From Nothophaeocryptopus gaeumannii (Eukaryota > Ascomycota > Dothideomycetes > Mycosphaerellales > Mycosphaerellaceae), in contig JASISA010000025.1 in NCBI GenBank assembly GCA_031771865.1, positions 620,001 to 684,000 of the forward strand: a stretch of 64,000 nucleotides of DNA, in the 5' to 3' direction. Of this stretch, positions 19,878-29,913 are shown piece after piece. The translations under genes and the position numbers were made by a program. Every line of letters begins with the position of its first letter. Positions within the stretch are counted from its first letter, which is position 1. Below the pieces are notes generated by a model. That model was not told the DNA's origin and ran no database searches. It was given only the letters and a program-made list of their open reading frames with translations.

Positions 19878-22800
19878 ATGTCCGTTCGAAGCCACATCGC
19901 CGGATGTTACTACATTCTTAACCGTGACAGACAATACCTTCCACAAGTCCAACTCGAATCACATACGACAATCAACCCGGCATCCTTCACAACAAACCTT
20001 ACGCAGGTCTTTCAGAACCCAACTTCTGAAACAATCAGTCAACTTCGGTATACGTTCCCTCTCTATGACGGCGTGGCTGTCTGCGGCTACTCGATTGTCT
20101 ATGCAGACAAGACTCTTAAGGGCGTCGTCAAGCAAAAGGAAGTCGCGAAGCAAATATACCAGGCAGCAGTTGACCGAGGTGAGACTGCATCACTCTTGGA
20201 ATCATTGCCAGCTGGTGTCTTCGGTGTGAGCCTTGGAAACGTCCCAGCCAACACAGACATCGAAGTCCAAATCATCTATTCTGGCGAGCTCAAGCATGAT
20301 GCAGCAATCGACGGTCTGCGTTTCATGCTGCCCACCAGTATTGCTCCACGATATGGATCGTACCCAGGGCAACTGATCTCGTCCAACGTCATTGCCAAGT
20401 CAGGCATGAAGGTCACCGTGGACGTTGATATGGGCACATCTGCACTTCGAAGAGTACAGTCTCCAAGCCACCCGATCGCGCTCACCATGGGAGAACTATC
20501 CGCTACCGTTCACGAGGGATCAGGGGACAGGCCTTTCAAACGCTCTCAGGCATCTGCGACGCTAACACAGGGATCTGCGGAGCTGGCTGGCGATTTCATC
20601 CTCCAGCTACTCATCGACGATATCAGCAAGCCGCAAGCTATCCTCGAGCAGCACACTTCGATTCCCGACCAGAGAGCCATCATAACGACCCTGGTGCCGA
20701 AATTTGTTTTGGAGCCTTCTCATCCCGAGATCATCTTCATCGCGGACCAGTCAGGCTCTATGTCCGGCTCGCAGAATGCATCTCTGGTGTCGGCGCTCAA
20801 GGTCTTCTTGAAGTCGCTTCCTCTTGGCGTCCGCTTCAACATCGTCGCGTTTGGGAATGCTTTCCAATTCCTCTGGCCTAAGTCGCAAGCCTACAACGAA
20901 ACCAATGTCAATCAAGCAATCGCTTTTGTTGACGGCTTCAACGCATCCATGGGTGGAACCGAGATTCTGAAGCCAATTGAAGCTGTGTTTGAGCGTTATC
21001 TGAAGGACATGCCACTGGAGGTCATGCTTTTGACCGACGGAAAGGTCTGGGCCGAGAACGCTATCTTCACATTCATCAACAAGAAGATACGCGATGAGAA
21101 AGTGGACGCCAGGGTGTTCGCTCTTGGCATTGGAAACGACGTCTCTCATACGCTGGTGGAAGGCATCTCACGAGCCGGCAATGGCTTCGCGCAGTTCATT
21201 ACGAACAACGAGGAGACTGATCAAAAGGTCATTCGAATGCTGAAGGGTGCTCTGTACGCACACACGAAGGACTACGAGTTGGAGGTCCACTATGAAGATA
21301 CGGATGGATTGGAGGATGAGGACTTCGAGATTGTGGAGAAGGTGCAGGATGCGCTTACCATCGACACCAAGGAGGACGGACAGGCAGCGCCCCAGAAAAC
21401 CGAGAAAGCAATGCCGACATCATTCTTCGATACCACCGCCGATATGGACAAGCGTGCTGTTACCACAGATCGGTATGCACACCTCCCCAAGATCGAGATA
21501 CCAAAGGTGTTGCAAGCGCCCTCAATAATTCCGCCGTTGTTCCCGTTCAATCGTACCACCACCTACCTTCTCTTGGGGCCCGAGTCTGCTCAGAAGGACG
21601 TCAAATCGGTCACACTCCGAGCGTCGTCCGCTCGGGGACCTCTCGAGCTAAACATTCCAATTTCGATCAAAGTCCAGGGTACAAGCGTCCATCAGCTTGC
21701 GGCCAGGAAAGCAATCCAGGAGCTTGAGGAGGGACGCGGATGGTTATCACAGGCTACCATGGGCGAAAGCAAAGAGCCCATGAAGTCGTTCTATGCCAGT
21801 CGATTTGACGAGATTGTCGAGCGCGAAGCTGTCCGACTTGGCGAGCAGTTCCAGGTCGCAAGCAAGTGGACCTCGTTTGTTGCTGTTAGTGATGCAGCAG
21901 AAGAGAATGTCCAGTCGGAACAGCAGGCCCCTCGTAAGAACCGACCGGAGGAGCCTGACTATTCCAATCCGAGGCTTTGGGGTCCAGGGTTGGTAAATGG
22001 ATGTCGTACAGGTGGGTACTCGCGCAGGAGGGCGCCAGCTGCTCTTGCTCCTGCGTTCGGGGCGGCTACTATGTCTGTGCCAGCATTAGGTTCAGGCGTG
22101 TTCAGCGCGTCCACACAGTCTCCACCACCACGCGCTGGCTACTCTCCTGCTGGCGGTAACATCTTCGGCGCAGTGGCAGCCTACTCGCCTCAAGCGGGCC
22201 CTCCACCACCACCTTCAAGGCCTTCTCCAACACTGATGAACAAGTTCCTTGCAGATCCTGCTGTTGGTGCCGCATGTGCCTTTGCTGCTGAAGAAGAAGA
22301 AGAAAAAGAAGAAGAAGCCGAGGAAAGCGACGAGGACATGGGTTACGGCCTCTTCGACGACGACGCAGCTCCCGTCCAACAAGCACAAGCTCCTGCCCTG
22401 GCTCCTTCTGAAGTCAAGATTGATGAAGCTGCTATGAGTCAGTATCAGAAGGAAATGGCGGAAGCTGCACAGATGCCATTACTGACTGACGAGATAGATT
22501 CTCTTGACGTTGATTCTCTTATGAGTGCTTCCCCTGCGACTACTACGTTTAACCCGCCGGCGAAGAAGAATAAGAAGAAGAGCACCCCCGTCGCTGCACA
22601 AACTCAGTCGCCGGCTCGTGGCCCGCCAATGCCGCGTGCACCACCTGCGGGTACTGGCTTCGCTGCGCGTTTGGCGGCACAGCCTCGCCTCGCTCGACGT
22701 GCTGGTAGAAATCGTGATGAGGGCAGTGAGATGCATAAGATCATCAATCTCCAAACCTTTTCCGGTGCTTGGGGGATGTGTTTGGAATTGATGAACCTCA

Positions 22801-23048
22801 TCGGTATTGACGATAAGGCGGTTGATTTGAATAAGTTTGGTGGAGATGCGGATATCGCTGCTACGGTTTTGGCTGTTGCGTTCTTTGAGACGAAGTTGGC
22901 TGGGAAGAAGGATGTTTGGGAGATGATCGTGGGTAAGGCGAGGGGATGGGTGTTGGGACAGCTCGGAGTTGATGAGGAGGGATTGGAGGAAAGGGTTGTC
23001 GTTGCGAGTGGATATTTGGAGAAGGGGGAGGGGGATGTTGTGGTTTGA
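19878..23048 (+). CDS. VIT domain plus von Willebrand factor A domain protein
   Basis: This protein has 1056 residues from ATG 19878 (context TTCAACATGTCC). The open frame runs further upstream but only from a non-ATG codon. Residues 1-140 form a VIT domain (SQLRYTFPLYDGVAVCGYSIVYADK). Residues of about 280-450 form a VWA domain with an intact MIDAS motif D-Q-S-G-S-M-S at IIFIADQSGSMSGS. The C-terminal 100 residues (MHKIINLQTFSGAWG) form the small helical module often found at the end of this family. Between them is a Pro/Ala-rich linker with an acidic run and SDEDMGYGLFD at residues 817-827, very like the C-terminus of ribosomal P1/P2/P0 proteins. No signal peptide is seen. The family's role in fungi is poorly known; the architecture resembles inter-alpha-trypsin inhibitor heavy chains and PARP4. 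Confidence 0.9.
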   Translation: MSVRSHIAGCYYILNRDRQYLPQVQLESHTTINPASFTTNLTQVFQNPTSETISQLRYTFPLYDGVAVCGYSIVYADKTLKGVVKQKEVAKQIYQAAVDRGETASLLESLPAGVFGVSLGNVPANTDIEVQIIYSGELKHDAAIDGLRFMLPTSIAPRYGSYPGQLISSNVIAKSGMKVTVDVDMGTSALRRVQSPSHPIALTMGELSATVHEGSGDRPFKRSQASATLTQGSAELAGDFILQLLIDDISKPQAILEQHTSIPDQRAIITTLVPKFVLEPSHPEIIFIADQSGSMSGSQNASLVSALKVFLKSLPLGVRFNIVAFGNAFQFLWPKSQAYNETNVNQAIAFVDGFNASMGGTEILKPIEAVFERYLKDMPLEVMLLTDGKVWAENAIFTFINKKIRDEKVDARVFALGIGNDVSHTLVEGISRAGNGFAQFITNNEETDQKVIRMLKGALYAHTKDYELEVHYEDTDGLEDEDFEIVEKVQDALTIDTKEDGQAAPQKTEKAMPTSFFDTTADMDKRAVTTDRYAHLPKIEIPKVLQAPSIIPPLFPFNRTTTYLLLGPESAQKDVKSVTLRASSARGPLELNIPISIKVQGTSVHQLAARKAIQELEEGRGWLSQATMGESKEPMKSFYASRFDEIVEREAVRLGEQFQVASKWTSFVAVSDAAEENVQSEQQAPRKNRPEEPDYSNPRLWGPGLVNGCRTGGYSRRRAPAALAPAFGAATMSVPALGSGVFSASTQSPPPRAGYSPAGGNIFGAVAAYSPQAGPPPPPSRPSPTLMNKFLADPAVGAACAFAAEEEEEKEEEAEESDEDMGYGLFDDDAAPVQQAQAPALAPSEVKIDEAAMSQYQKEMAEAAQMPLLTDEIDSLDVDSLMSASPATTTFNPPAKKNKKKSTPVAAQTQSPARGPPMPRAPPAGTGFAARLAAQPRLARRAGRNRDEGSEMHKIINLQTFSGAWGMCLELMNLIGIDDKAVDLNKFGGDADIAATVLAVAFFETKLAGKKDVWEMIVGKARGWVLGQLGVDEEGLEERVVVASGYLEKGEGDVVV

Positions 23049-23229
23049 TGGGGTGGATGCTCGTTAAGGATTCGGTCTTTGATCAGATGAGTGCGTACAA
23101 TACGCTTCCATAGATCGTATACTTAAAGTCATGACAACATTCATTCCAGCAGCTCTTCTTTTCGTGGATATATCGCTTTCATAGAACAACAACAACACGC
23201 TTGAAAATCCTCACAGCAAACAGTTCTTC

Positions 23230-26151
23230 CTAGAACCAATCACCCCCTCCCATCCCAAACCCCATTTTAATATTCTGATTAGCAGTAGCGCCCAAGTTCC
23301 AGCTCTGATCTGCCCAGTTCGGTGTGTTGCCACTAGCCATATTCGGAGCACCAGAGTCGATGTCCATTCCGAATTGGCGCACCAGCTGGTCCCAGTTCTC
23401 CCAGTTCATGTCTCCTGATGTATCCATGATCGACATGTCGTTATCCATGGAGTCGATGGAGTTCATGCGCAGACCAGCATCAGTCGATGCCTGCATGGGA
23501 TAGTTTGCTGCACTAGTCGTGACGTCCATGGGAAAATTACTAAAGTCCATAGTCGTGCTGGGCTGGAGGAAGTTGGAACCGAAACCCAGTGGATGCTGAT
23601 AGCCAGCCTTTGGAGCGCAGATCGCTGTTCCCACTGGTGCACGAGTATCCGTGCTTGTCTGATCCGCCTTCATTGAGTTGTCAACCTCGGATTGAAGTGC
23701 CTGGTTGAGCATGTCTGGGTTGAGGCCTGCCGTGTCCATCGGGTCTTCTGCGCCGGTTTCGGACATTCCGGGTGATCTCAATAGTTCATGCTTGTCCAAA
23801 GGCGCCTGCCCGAATGTCGGACCTTCATGGAAGCGTTGAAGCTGTGCCGAGCTGAGAGGCGCTCGAGTCATACGAGGTCTGTTTGGATGACCAAACATCG
23901 GGTTCGCGTTCGGACTGTATGTCCGTGAAGGCGGGTTGGACAGACGTTGCTGGTTGACTTGCTCTTCCTGCATGCCGCGCATTCGTGCTTCTTTTGCCTT
24001 CCTATATAGCTTCTTCAGCGGACGCCAAAGGTGACCAGTGTTAGTCTCTTCCAGAGCATGCATGCCCCATCGTCCATCTACCGTCCTCTCCACAGCCCGC
24101 CATGCCCTCTCTACAATCTCACCAGTGTTGCGATGGCACAGCTCAGATAGCGTGAACGCCAGCGCGTGCCACTGGATATATGTTCGGAAGAGCCAGCCCC
24201 ACTTCTTGGTCCGTGCTTCTGTCTCGAGTAGAAGGCTGTACTCCATGTTCTCTAAACTTGTGATGAAGAGCTTCTCCTTTACTTCATCAGACAGCGACGC
24301 GCCGCCGTCTTGTCTTTGGAAAGGATGATATACCATCAACCACATTTTGCTCATCATCAAACGAGCTACTGTGGCAGTGACCCAGAAGAGTGGGACGCTC
24401 ATGTCGCAATGCTTGAGGTATCGATCTTCGAGACGTTTGTGACATTCAGTGATCCAGCGCTCTTTGTCTTGGAGCGTTACCGATGAGAAGAACTCTGTAC
24501 ATTGCTTCGGCGGCCCAGGAGGAATGTAGTTGATTCGGCGAAAGGTATTCGCCACTTCGAATCTGAGCAGGCAGAAAGACATATCGGTGCAGCCCTGCAC
24601 CTCTTCTGGGTACTCCTTCATGTCTGGAGTCATATCGATGTCGTTGATATTGAGCGGCATCTTAGTGTCGAAAGACTGTTCCACGATGGTTGGGTCGCAA
24701 CCGTGATCCTCGCTGGCGCGCGTATCCAGAATACATACTTGCCACCAAAGTCGTCTGCGCATCTCGACCTCGAATGGAGGCAGGCCGAAGTGACTGCCAT
24801 CTCGGTGGATGCCGATTGTCTGCGCAATTCGTACTACTAAGCCGGTCAATGTCCAGATCACGCGGGCGTCACTATTTCGTCGCAAGCAGATGAGAAAAAT
24901 GACGAATGCTTGCAGGACTACGATCTCTTCGGTGGTCAGGAAGTTGGCACGTGCGAGAGCTTGCTCGATGGCGAAGCGGTATCGGCCAAGCAAAACTTGC
25001 TTCTCCTCCCCAAGCTTGATGAGACAGTCTTGTGTCGATAGAGTTGTCACTGCACCGTAGTAGATGGCGAATAGAAGACATTCGAATCCTCGAGACAAGT
25101 TCGCTAGGTGGGAGGCTGCGCTAAGGATGGTTCCTTCCAAAGTTGGAATGTGAAGCACTTTGACCAGTGGGTCAACTCGGTCCTTGTAGAGCTCCCAGTA
25201 TTCCCGGATCTGGCCTGGAAGAGGATGTAGATTTAGCAGGTCGACATTCTGGGAGCTGAATCCGAAGACAAATGCGTGATGAGTGCTTGGTGGTACTGGA
25301 ACGTTAGATCCTGGCGAAGCTGAGGCGTTGTCTTCCTCGTCATCGCTGGACTGGTTCAAGATACCCTTCAAGTCTTCCACTTCGTTGCTGAGATTCGCCC
25401 AGAATGAGTTGTTGATGTATCGTGACTTACCCTCGTTCACTACCAGCCTGCCAAAGCGGTTCTCGAAGCGACCCTTCTGCTGCTCCTCCACCCACTTGGT
25501 CTTGTTGCGAAATATCTCGTCTTCCCTTTGTGCCTGCGAATCGCTGTTGCTCCTCTTGGCGTTCCCATTTGTCTGTACCGGTGCGTCTGTACTTTCAATA
25601 TTGAGCACTCGAGCAGCGTCCGTATCTGGAGCGTCCTGAGTGCCTCCATTCTTGTCTTTGTCATCGGGAACCTCCACGCCCATGCCCTTGACCACGCCCT
25701 CAAGTCTTCGTAGCCGCTCTAGGAGCTCCTTATCCCGCCCATCTCCCACCTTGCGCACCTTCCTCGGCGCCCTGCCCGGCGCGGGAAACACGCATTCTAT
25801 ATGCGCTCTGTTGCAATTGCTGCAGGGGTGCAGTTTGTCACATTTCACCTTGCGCTTTCTACATGTGACGCACGACCGGGGATTCAGCGTGCGGCCTTGC
25901 GCATCCACCTGGAGCTTCGCGCCTGGTGCTGTCGCTGCCGCGTTCTCTGCTGGTGTCGTGTCGGTCGCGGTTGCTTTTTCAGCGGCCGGCTCTGATCCCG
26001 AGGGCGTTTCGGTGGACGGAGGCAGGCCGGGGAGGAAGTCTGAGGGCGCGAGAAAGGCGGCTGGGTTGCTTGACGGGTTATCTGTGTTGGCGCCATGGTC
26101 GCTCGCGGGCGGAGAGGCGTCCGATGCTGATGCTGGCGTGCCCTCCGCCAT
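23230..26151 (-). CDS. Zn(II)2Cys6 transcription factor with fungal-specific regulatory domain
   Basis: This single exon encodes about 973 residues from the ATG at 26151; the frame is open one codon further, at a GTG. The binuclear zinc cluster C-x2-C-x6-C-x5-C-x2-C-x6-C is complete (CVTCRKRKVKCDKLHPCSNC and onward), preceded by a 90-residue Ala/Pro-rich leader and followed by a basic linker and a short leucine-containing coil (LLERLRRLEGVVKGM). The middle homology domain (Fungal_trans) covers about residues 300-560 and contains MRRRLWWQVCILDTRASEDHG. The C-terminal third is rich in Asn, Met, Asp and Gln with aromatic residues, like an activation domain. Target genes cannot be predicted. Only about 105 bp separate it from the divergent small ORF at 26257. 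Confidence 0.93.
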   Translation of the reverse strand: MAEGTPASASDASPPASDHGANTDNPSSNPAAFLAPSDFLPGLPPSTETPSGSEPAAEKATATDTTPAENAAATAPGAKLQVDAQGRTLNPRSCVTCRKRKVKCDKLHPCSNCNRAHIECVFPAPGRAPRKVRKVGDGRDKELLERLRRLEGVVKGMGVEVPDDKDKNGGTQDAPDTDAARVLNIESTDAPVQTNGNAKRSNSDSQAQREDEIFRNKTKWVEEQQKGRFENRFGRLVVNEGKSRYINNSFWANLSNEVEDLKGILNQSSDDEEDNASASPGSNVPVPPSTHHAFVFGFSSQNVDLLNLHPLPGQIREYWELYKDRVDPLVKVLHIPTLEGTILSAASHLANLSRGFECLLFAIYYGAVTTLSTQDCLIKLGEEKQVLLGRYRFAIEQALARANFLTTEEIVVLQAFVIFLICLRRNSDARVIWTLTGLVVRIAQTIGIHRDGSHFGLPPFEVEMRRRLWWQVCILDTRASEDHGCDPTIVEQSFDTKMPLNINDIDMTPDMKEYPEEVQGCTDMSFCLLRFEVANTFRRINYIPPGPPKQCTEFFSSVTLQDKERWITECHKRLEDRYLKHCDMSVPLFWVTATVARLMMSKMWLMVYHPFQRQDGGASLSDEVKEKLFITSLENMEYSLLLETEARTKKWGWLFRTYIQWHALAFTLSELCHRNTGEIVERAWRAVERTVDGRWGMHALEETNTGHLWRPLKKLYRKAKEARMRGMQEEQVNQQRLSNPPSRTYSPNANPMFGHPNRPRMTRAPLSSAQLQRFHEGPTFGQAPLDKHELLRSPGMSETGAEDPMDTAGLNPDMLNQALQSEVDNSMKADQTSTDTRAPVGTAICAPKAGYQHPLGFGSNFLQPSTTMDFSNFPMDVTTSAANYPMQASTDAGLRMNSIDSMDNDMSIMDTSGDMNWENWDQLVRQFGMDIDSGAPNMASGNTPNWADQSWNLGATANQNIKMGFGMGGGDWF

Positions 26152-26256
26152 CACTCCTTAATTGAGGTCCCTTGCTTTCGTAGGGCCAGGATATTCTATC
26201 CGATGACGCCGTTCGCTGCCAGACTTTCGGTATCTCGGCAGTCGTCGTAGTTGTTC

Positions 26257-26955
26257 ATGGGACCATCGCTCGCCGTCTTTCTAGTTGTTGTGGTGTCTTC
26301 ACTGCTGTGGAAGGATCCCAAACGAAGGGTATGTGAGGATGATCATGTAAGCCGTGCTACCAAACGGCACATTGAAGATGAGGGCAGAGAGACGAGGCGT
26401 CTCTGGACGCCGATCCTCCTTGGCAGTGACCCGCTGCGGTATGAGAAGCCTTCGGCTGGGGTATTGCCATCCTCCTTCATCACTACAGGTTTCCAGTGGA
26501 CCAGGGAGACGGATGGCACTTCTATCACGTCCCTCGATCAGCTGATCAATGATGCTCGTGAATTCAATGCATCAATTGGCATCCGCAACCTGGAGGCGGC
26601 GAGTCGACAGAAACACACGCTGGAGAAGATGTTTCGACTGGCAACGAGCGGAGTTTCGACACGGCGCAAGAGGAGTAGAGTAGAATTGATCGGTCCGAGT
26701 GAAAGTCAAGTGCAACTTGGAGAACAAGAGGATGGAGATGCAGCGAATGCTCACACAGAGAGCCATGAGAACTGGAACAGGACAGCATATATACCAGAAA
26801 ACTTGGGAGATAGACGGTCATCTAGTAATCATTTTCCAATGAAAAGCTCAAGTAATGTCAACGCAGCTGTCAGTCTCAGCGAAGCTCACTCAAGTAGTAG
26901 TGGTGATGATAGCCGCCAGCACTGCACAGTCGAGCCCCCAAACGCTCTTCGCTAG
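26257..26955 (+). CDS. Putative small membrane protein
   Basis: This 232-codon ORF starts at the ATG of MGPSLAVFLVVVVSSLLWKDPKRR, a hydrophobic stretch of about 14 residues followed by positive charges, as in a signal anchor. The remainder is hydrophilic and Ser/Glu-rich, with a basic patch (STRRKRSRVE) and a possible helical segment (IGIRNLEAASRQKHTLEKMFRLAT). I do not recognise a family. Its start is only about 105 bp from the ATG of the divergent Zn2Cys6 gene, which is tight for two separate promoters, so the ORF could be spurious or have an upstream exon. Confidence 0.4.
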   Translation: MGPSLAVFLVVVVSSLLWKDPKRRVCEDDHVSRATKRHIEDEGRETRRLWTPILLGSDPLRYEKPSAGVLPSSFITTGFQWTRETDGTSITSLDQLINDAREFNASIGIRNLEAASRQKHTLEKMFRLATSGVSTRRKRSRVELIGPSESQVQLGEQEDGDAANAHTESHENWNRTAYIPENLGDRRSSSNHFPMKSSSNVNAAVSLSEAHSSSSGDDSRQHCTVEPPNALR

Positions 26956-27282
26956 ATCAGATCCACAAGTCATAACTCGTAACGCACGCCCAGCCCGAAA
27001 ATGCAGATTCTCAAAGCGCCGCGCTCCATATGTACATGCAATCTGTACAGAGATCCAGATTCCGTTCGTTCTCCGTCTCCTTTTCTTCCCTTCCCTTTCC
27101 CTTGCTTTTCTTTCACTTCCTTTCCTTGCCCATTCCCATAGGGGTATCTCTTGAATGAATGAAATGTCATATCCAAATATCTCGACCAACCTTCTCAAAA
27201 GCCATACAGAGTTTTTGGTCAAATGTAGTCGGACCAAGAGTGCAAGTAGGGCGTATCAGCAGACTTCTTCCTCACGACGGTA
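26956..27282. other. Intergenic between convergent genes
   Basis: 3-prime flanks of the putative membrane protein (+) and the RING protein (-). It holds the polypyrimidine tract listed separately; no gene is supported. Confidence 0.5.
27061..27138 (+). repeat. Polypyrimidine tract
   Basis: About 78 bases almost entirely C and T (CTCCTTTTCTTCCCTTCCC and similar) on the plus strand, lying between convergent genes. It may influence transcript ends or be simple-sequence drift. Small ORFs across it encode Arg/Lys/Glu-rich noise and were rejected. Confidence 0.7.
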
Positions 27283-29052
27283 CTACCGTCTGGGAAAGAG
27301 TCCCCTCATCGCCTTGCGCCAAGCTGGTGTGGCCCTCGACTCCTCAATCTCCGGATCCTCAGGGGCACGACGAGAGCCAAGCATATTCTCTGCTCGCTGC
27401 TGGGCCCAATCTCGATGACTATCTGTAGCCGGAGGCTGAACAGGCTGTTGCTGTCTTGTTATCCTCGAGGTCTCCGAATTTGAACGCGCAAGCGCAGGAG
27501 CAGCGGATGTCCCCGGAGCGGCGGCGGCACCTGACTCAAGCTGCACCATTTGCTGACCGGCAGACAGCGGAGCACTGCTGACTCCTCTGTTCTGCCGCCA
27601 ATGTCTCATTCCGGCCATACTGCGGACTCGCTGACCAAATGGGGAAGGATACACCTCATCCGAAGAGTCCGGATCGATGACGATGCGCTCGCGTACTTGT
27701 CGTATTAGGCGTTCTCTGCGCACCATTGCGTTTGTGACGACGCGTGGACAGTAGCCCTTGGGAAGCGACGACTTCTTGCAGAGGGGGCACAGGCTGCTGC
27801 TGTCTCGGAGAAAGGTGTCTACACATTCCGGGTGGAAGATGTGATGGCAGGGAAGCTCCCGTACTGTTGTACCTTCGCCGACCTCAGGCGATGCAGGGAC
27901 AAAATCATCCAGGCAGATGGCGCATGTCGGTTGCGAAAGGGCCGATGGGCGGAAGCTGGTCGATCGGAGAACTGGCGCAGGTCGCGCACCGGGTTGGAAG
28001 TGTTCAGTTGGCTGTTCTTCAAAGACTGTCTTTTCTTCTTCGACGGATACGTCTTTCTGGGGTTGGTGCGGCGTGCTCCGGGAATTTGAGGTCCTAGATC
28101 CATAAATGTAAAGCGGCATCTGCTGTAATAGGTCTTGCGGAACGGTAAGTCGTTTGATGCCAAGGGCCTCCAAGTCGACTTCACCACTCTGTACTCTCCT
28201 TCGCAGATTCTGTCTCCGTCGTCGCTGCAGCCAGTGCATGGAAAGCGAAGTGAGTCCAATAATAGCTAATAGGATGCCTAGAACGACAAGTAAGAATACC
28301 CAGAGAGATGGCAAGGAGGATCCAGATCCTATACGACAGTCAGCTAGTAACATAAGGGATGCATCCGGGCATGACGTACCAGTGTCGATATCAACATATA
28401 ATCTGACATAGTCTCGAGAGTCGTAGTACTCGGTCAACTCATGTCCATTAGGAACATCGGTCATGTTGCCGCTGTACTCAGCGCTCGCATTCATCAAGGT
28501 CGCCCCACTGGCCCCACTGATGGCATATACCGGGTAGCCGTTCTTCGACTTCCATTTCCCGTTGTCTCCGGGTATATCCCACTGCGGATCCTTCGCATCG
28601 GCAGGAGTGGTTGTGGTATTGCCAGGAACAAAGACGAACATGCCGCGCACCGGATCTTGTCGGGCAGCCTCCATATAACTCAACGCACAGCTGCCGCTAA
28701 CCCATGGCGCTATTGCGATCAGATCGTAATCTGTGTTGGGAAGATTCGCCTGTCGAGTGACGTTCTTAGGTATGTATGCGGCAGTCGCATTGACGCATGG
28801 GTCGTCGGAGTCGAGGTCGGGTACGTAGAGCAAGCCGGTGACATCGTTGCCGTGAGAGGCACCCTGGCTGGACAGGGTGCGGATGGTGAAGGTGGATATG
28901 TAGTTGAAGGAGAGCGATGCATTGACGCGTTGCGCCTGGTTCTGACTACCACCGAAGCCCGTCTGCCATTCTGGGTTCGGTATGTCGAGCGTGATGACCT
29001 GAAGACTCTGAGCGCCTGCGTAATACCAGTTAGCGAACAGGTATCCGGACAT
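27283..29052 (-). CDS. PA-TM-RING type transmembrane RING-H2 protein (E3 ubiquitin ligase-like)
   Basis: The open frame has 589 codons from ATG 29052. An in-frame 51-nt intron (28329-28379, GTACGTC...GCTGAC...TAG) probably reduces the protein to 572 residues. The N-terminal half is lumenal-like, with many N-glycosylation sequons, and fits a protease-associated domain (GMFVFVPGNTTTTPAD, YPVYAISGASGATLMN). A single membrane span (WVFLLVVLGILLAIIGLTSL) is followed by RRRR. The C-terminal half carries a C3H2C3 RING: CAICLDDF, ELPCHHIFHPECVDTFL, CPLCKKS. The probable role is a membrane-bound ubiquitin ligase of the endomembrane or vacuolar system. The start MSGYLFANWYYAGAQ is not a convincing signal peptide, so an upstream exon may be missing. 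The tail after the RING is disordered. Confidence 0.85.
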   Translation of the reverse strand: MSGYLFANWYYAGAQSLQVITLDIPNPEWQTGFGGSQNQAQRVNASLSFNYISTFTIRTLSSQGASHGNDVTGLLYVPDLDSDDPCVNATAAYIPKNVTRQANLPNTDYDLIAIAPWVSGSCALSYMEAARQDPVRGMFVFVPGNTTTTPADAKDPQWDIPGDNGKWKSKNGYPVYAISGASGATLMNASAEYSGNMTDVPNGHELTEYYDSRDYVRLYVDIDTGTSCPDASLMLLADCRIGSGSSLPSLWVFLLVVLGILLAIIGLTSLSMHWLQRRRRQNLRRRVQSGEVDLEALGIKRLTVPQDLLQQMPLYIYGSRTSNSRSTPHQPQKDVSVEEEKTVFEEQPTEHFQPGARPAPVLRSTSFRPSALSQPTCAICLDDFVPASPEVGEGTTVRELPCHHIFHPECVDTFLRDSSSLCPLCKKSSLPKGYCPRVVTNAMVRRERLIRQVRERIVIDPDSSDEVYPSPFGQRVRSMAGMRHWRQNRGVSSAPLSAGQQMVQLESGAAAAPGTSAAPALARSNSETSRITRQQQPVQPPATDSHRDWAQQRAENMLGSRRAPEDPEIEESRATPAWRKAMRGLFPRR

Positions 29053-29913
29053 GTCCTCATGGTCGTTGTGGTGGATGTAGGAGTCGGCGCAGTGAGATTG
29101 GGGATGTTTGGGGTAGAAGGTCAGAAGTGTGGTTCAAGCTTGGGGGGACATACTCATTGCGTAAGGTCAGGCTTATCACTAACAATGCCGCCAGAAGTTG
29201 GTCGGACTCGTGTGCAGCTGTGCGCCTGGGAACGATATGCGAGATGGTCACGGTATCGGCAAGCGGCAGCACAGTAGCATGGCGCACACGACCAGGTCCA
29301 GCGGAGGCGATCTCAGGGCCGTAAAATGAGGGCAGAGCCGGTGGGTGCACGCAATGGTCGACGTCGATTCTGCTCCGGAAGCCGTGGGACTCTGGGACGT
29401 GGGACTCTGGGACGGCGGAGAGGAGGCGTTTCCGACCCGGACGGCGACCAACCAGCCTCTCTGATCGACACCTCGAATGGGATGAGCACGCGCGGCCGAA
29501 GACGCTTAAGCCACCGAGGTACGAGCTGCGATGGAGTGGAATAAATGTACCAAACACCGAGAGGTCGACACACACCAATGCAATATACAGTGAAAGTGAA
29601 AGTAGAGAGGTGGTTGTGGAGCATGTCAGCGTTATCCCGCCACCACGTATGATGCTATTGAGTGCAAACAAGCATCAAACCAAGCCTTCCAAGCCCTTGG
29701 CAGCAAGGCCGGCCGGATCTCGCGACGACATGTCGTGGAAGCTGCCAAGTTCATCAACACCCAACTTTCACTTGCTGCGTAGATATTGTCGCAGAACTGC
29801 AGGCGAAATTAGGAGGGGAGGTTATTGAAGGACGAGTCGGACACGCATCTCACAGCCAAATCCTACGCTCCAGGCGGAGACTCTGCCCAACTGCCATCAC
29901 ATCCTGCGGACCT
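29053..29913. other. Intergenic: divergent promoter of RING protein and ADA3
   Basis: 861 bp between divergent genes. A minus-strand open frame (29057-29671) ends just before the RING gene start and includes a hydrophobic stretch (LLAALLVISLTLRNE) followed by GAGTATGT, a possible donor. It may hold the missing first exon of the RING gene, but no acceptor was found. The ADA3 frame is open from 29662 without an ATG before 29914. Confidence 0.45.
29384..29413 (+). repeat. 15-bp direct repeat, two copies
   Basis: GTGGGACTCTGGGAC occurs twice head to tail (29384-29398 and 29399-29413) in the divergent promoter between the RING and ADA3 genes. Role unknown; a small tandem duplication is the simplest explanation. 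Confidence 0.85.

Noticed and set aside
29662..29913. Upstream extension of the ADA3 reading frame
   Set aside because: Open only from a GTG codon; the first ATG is 29914 and the extension shows no family resemblance.
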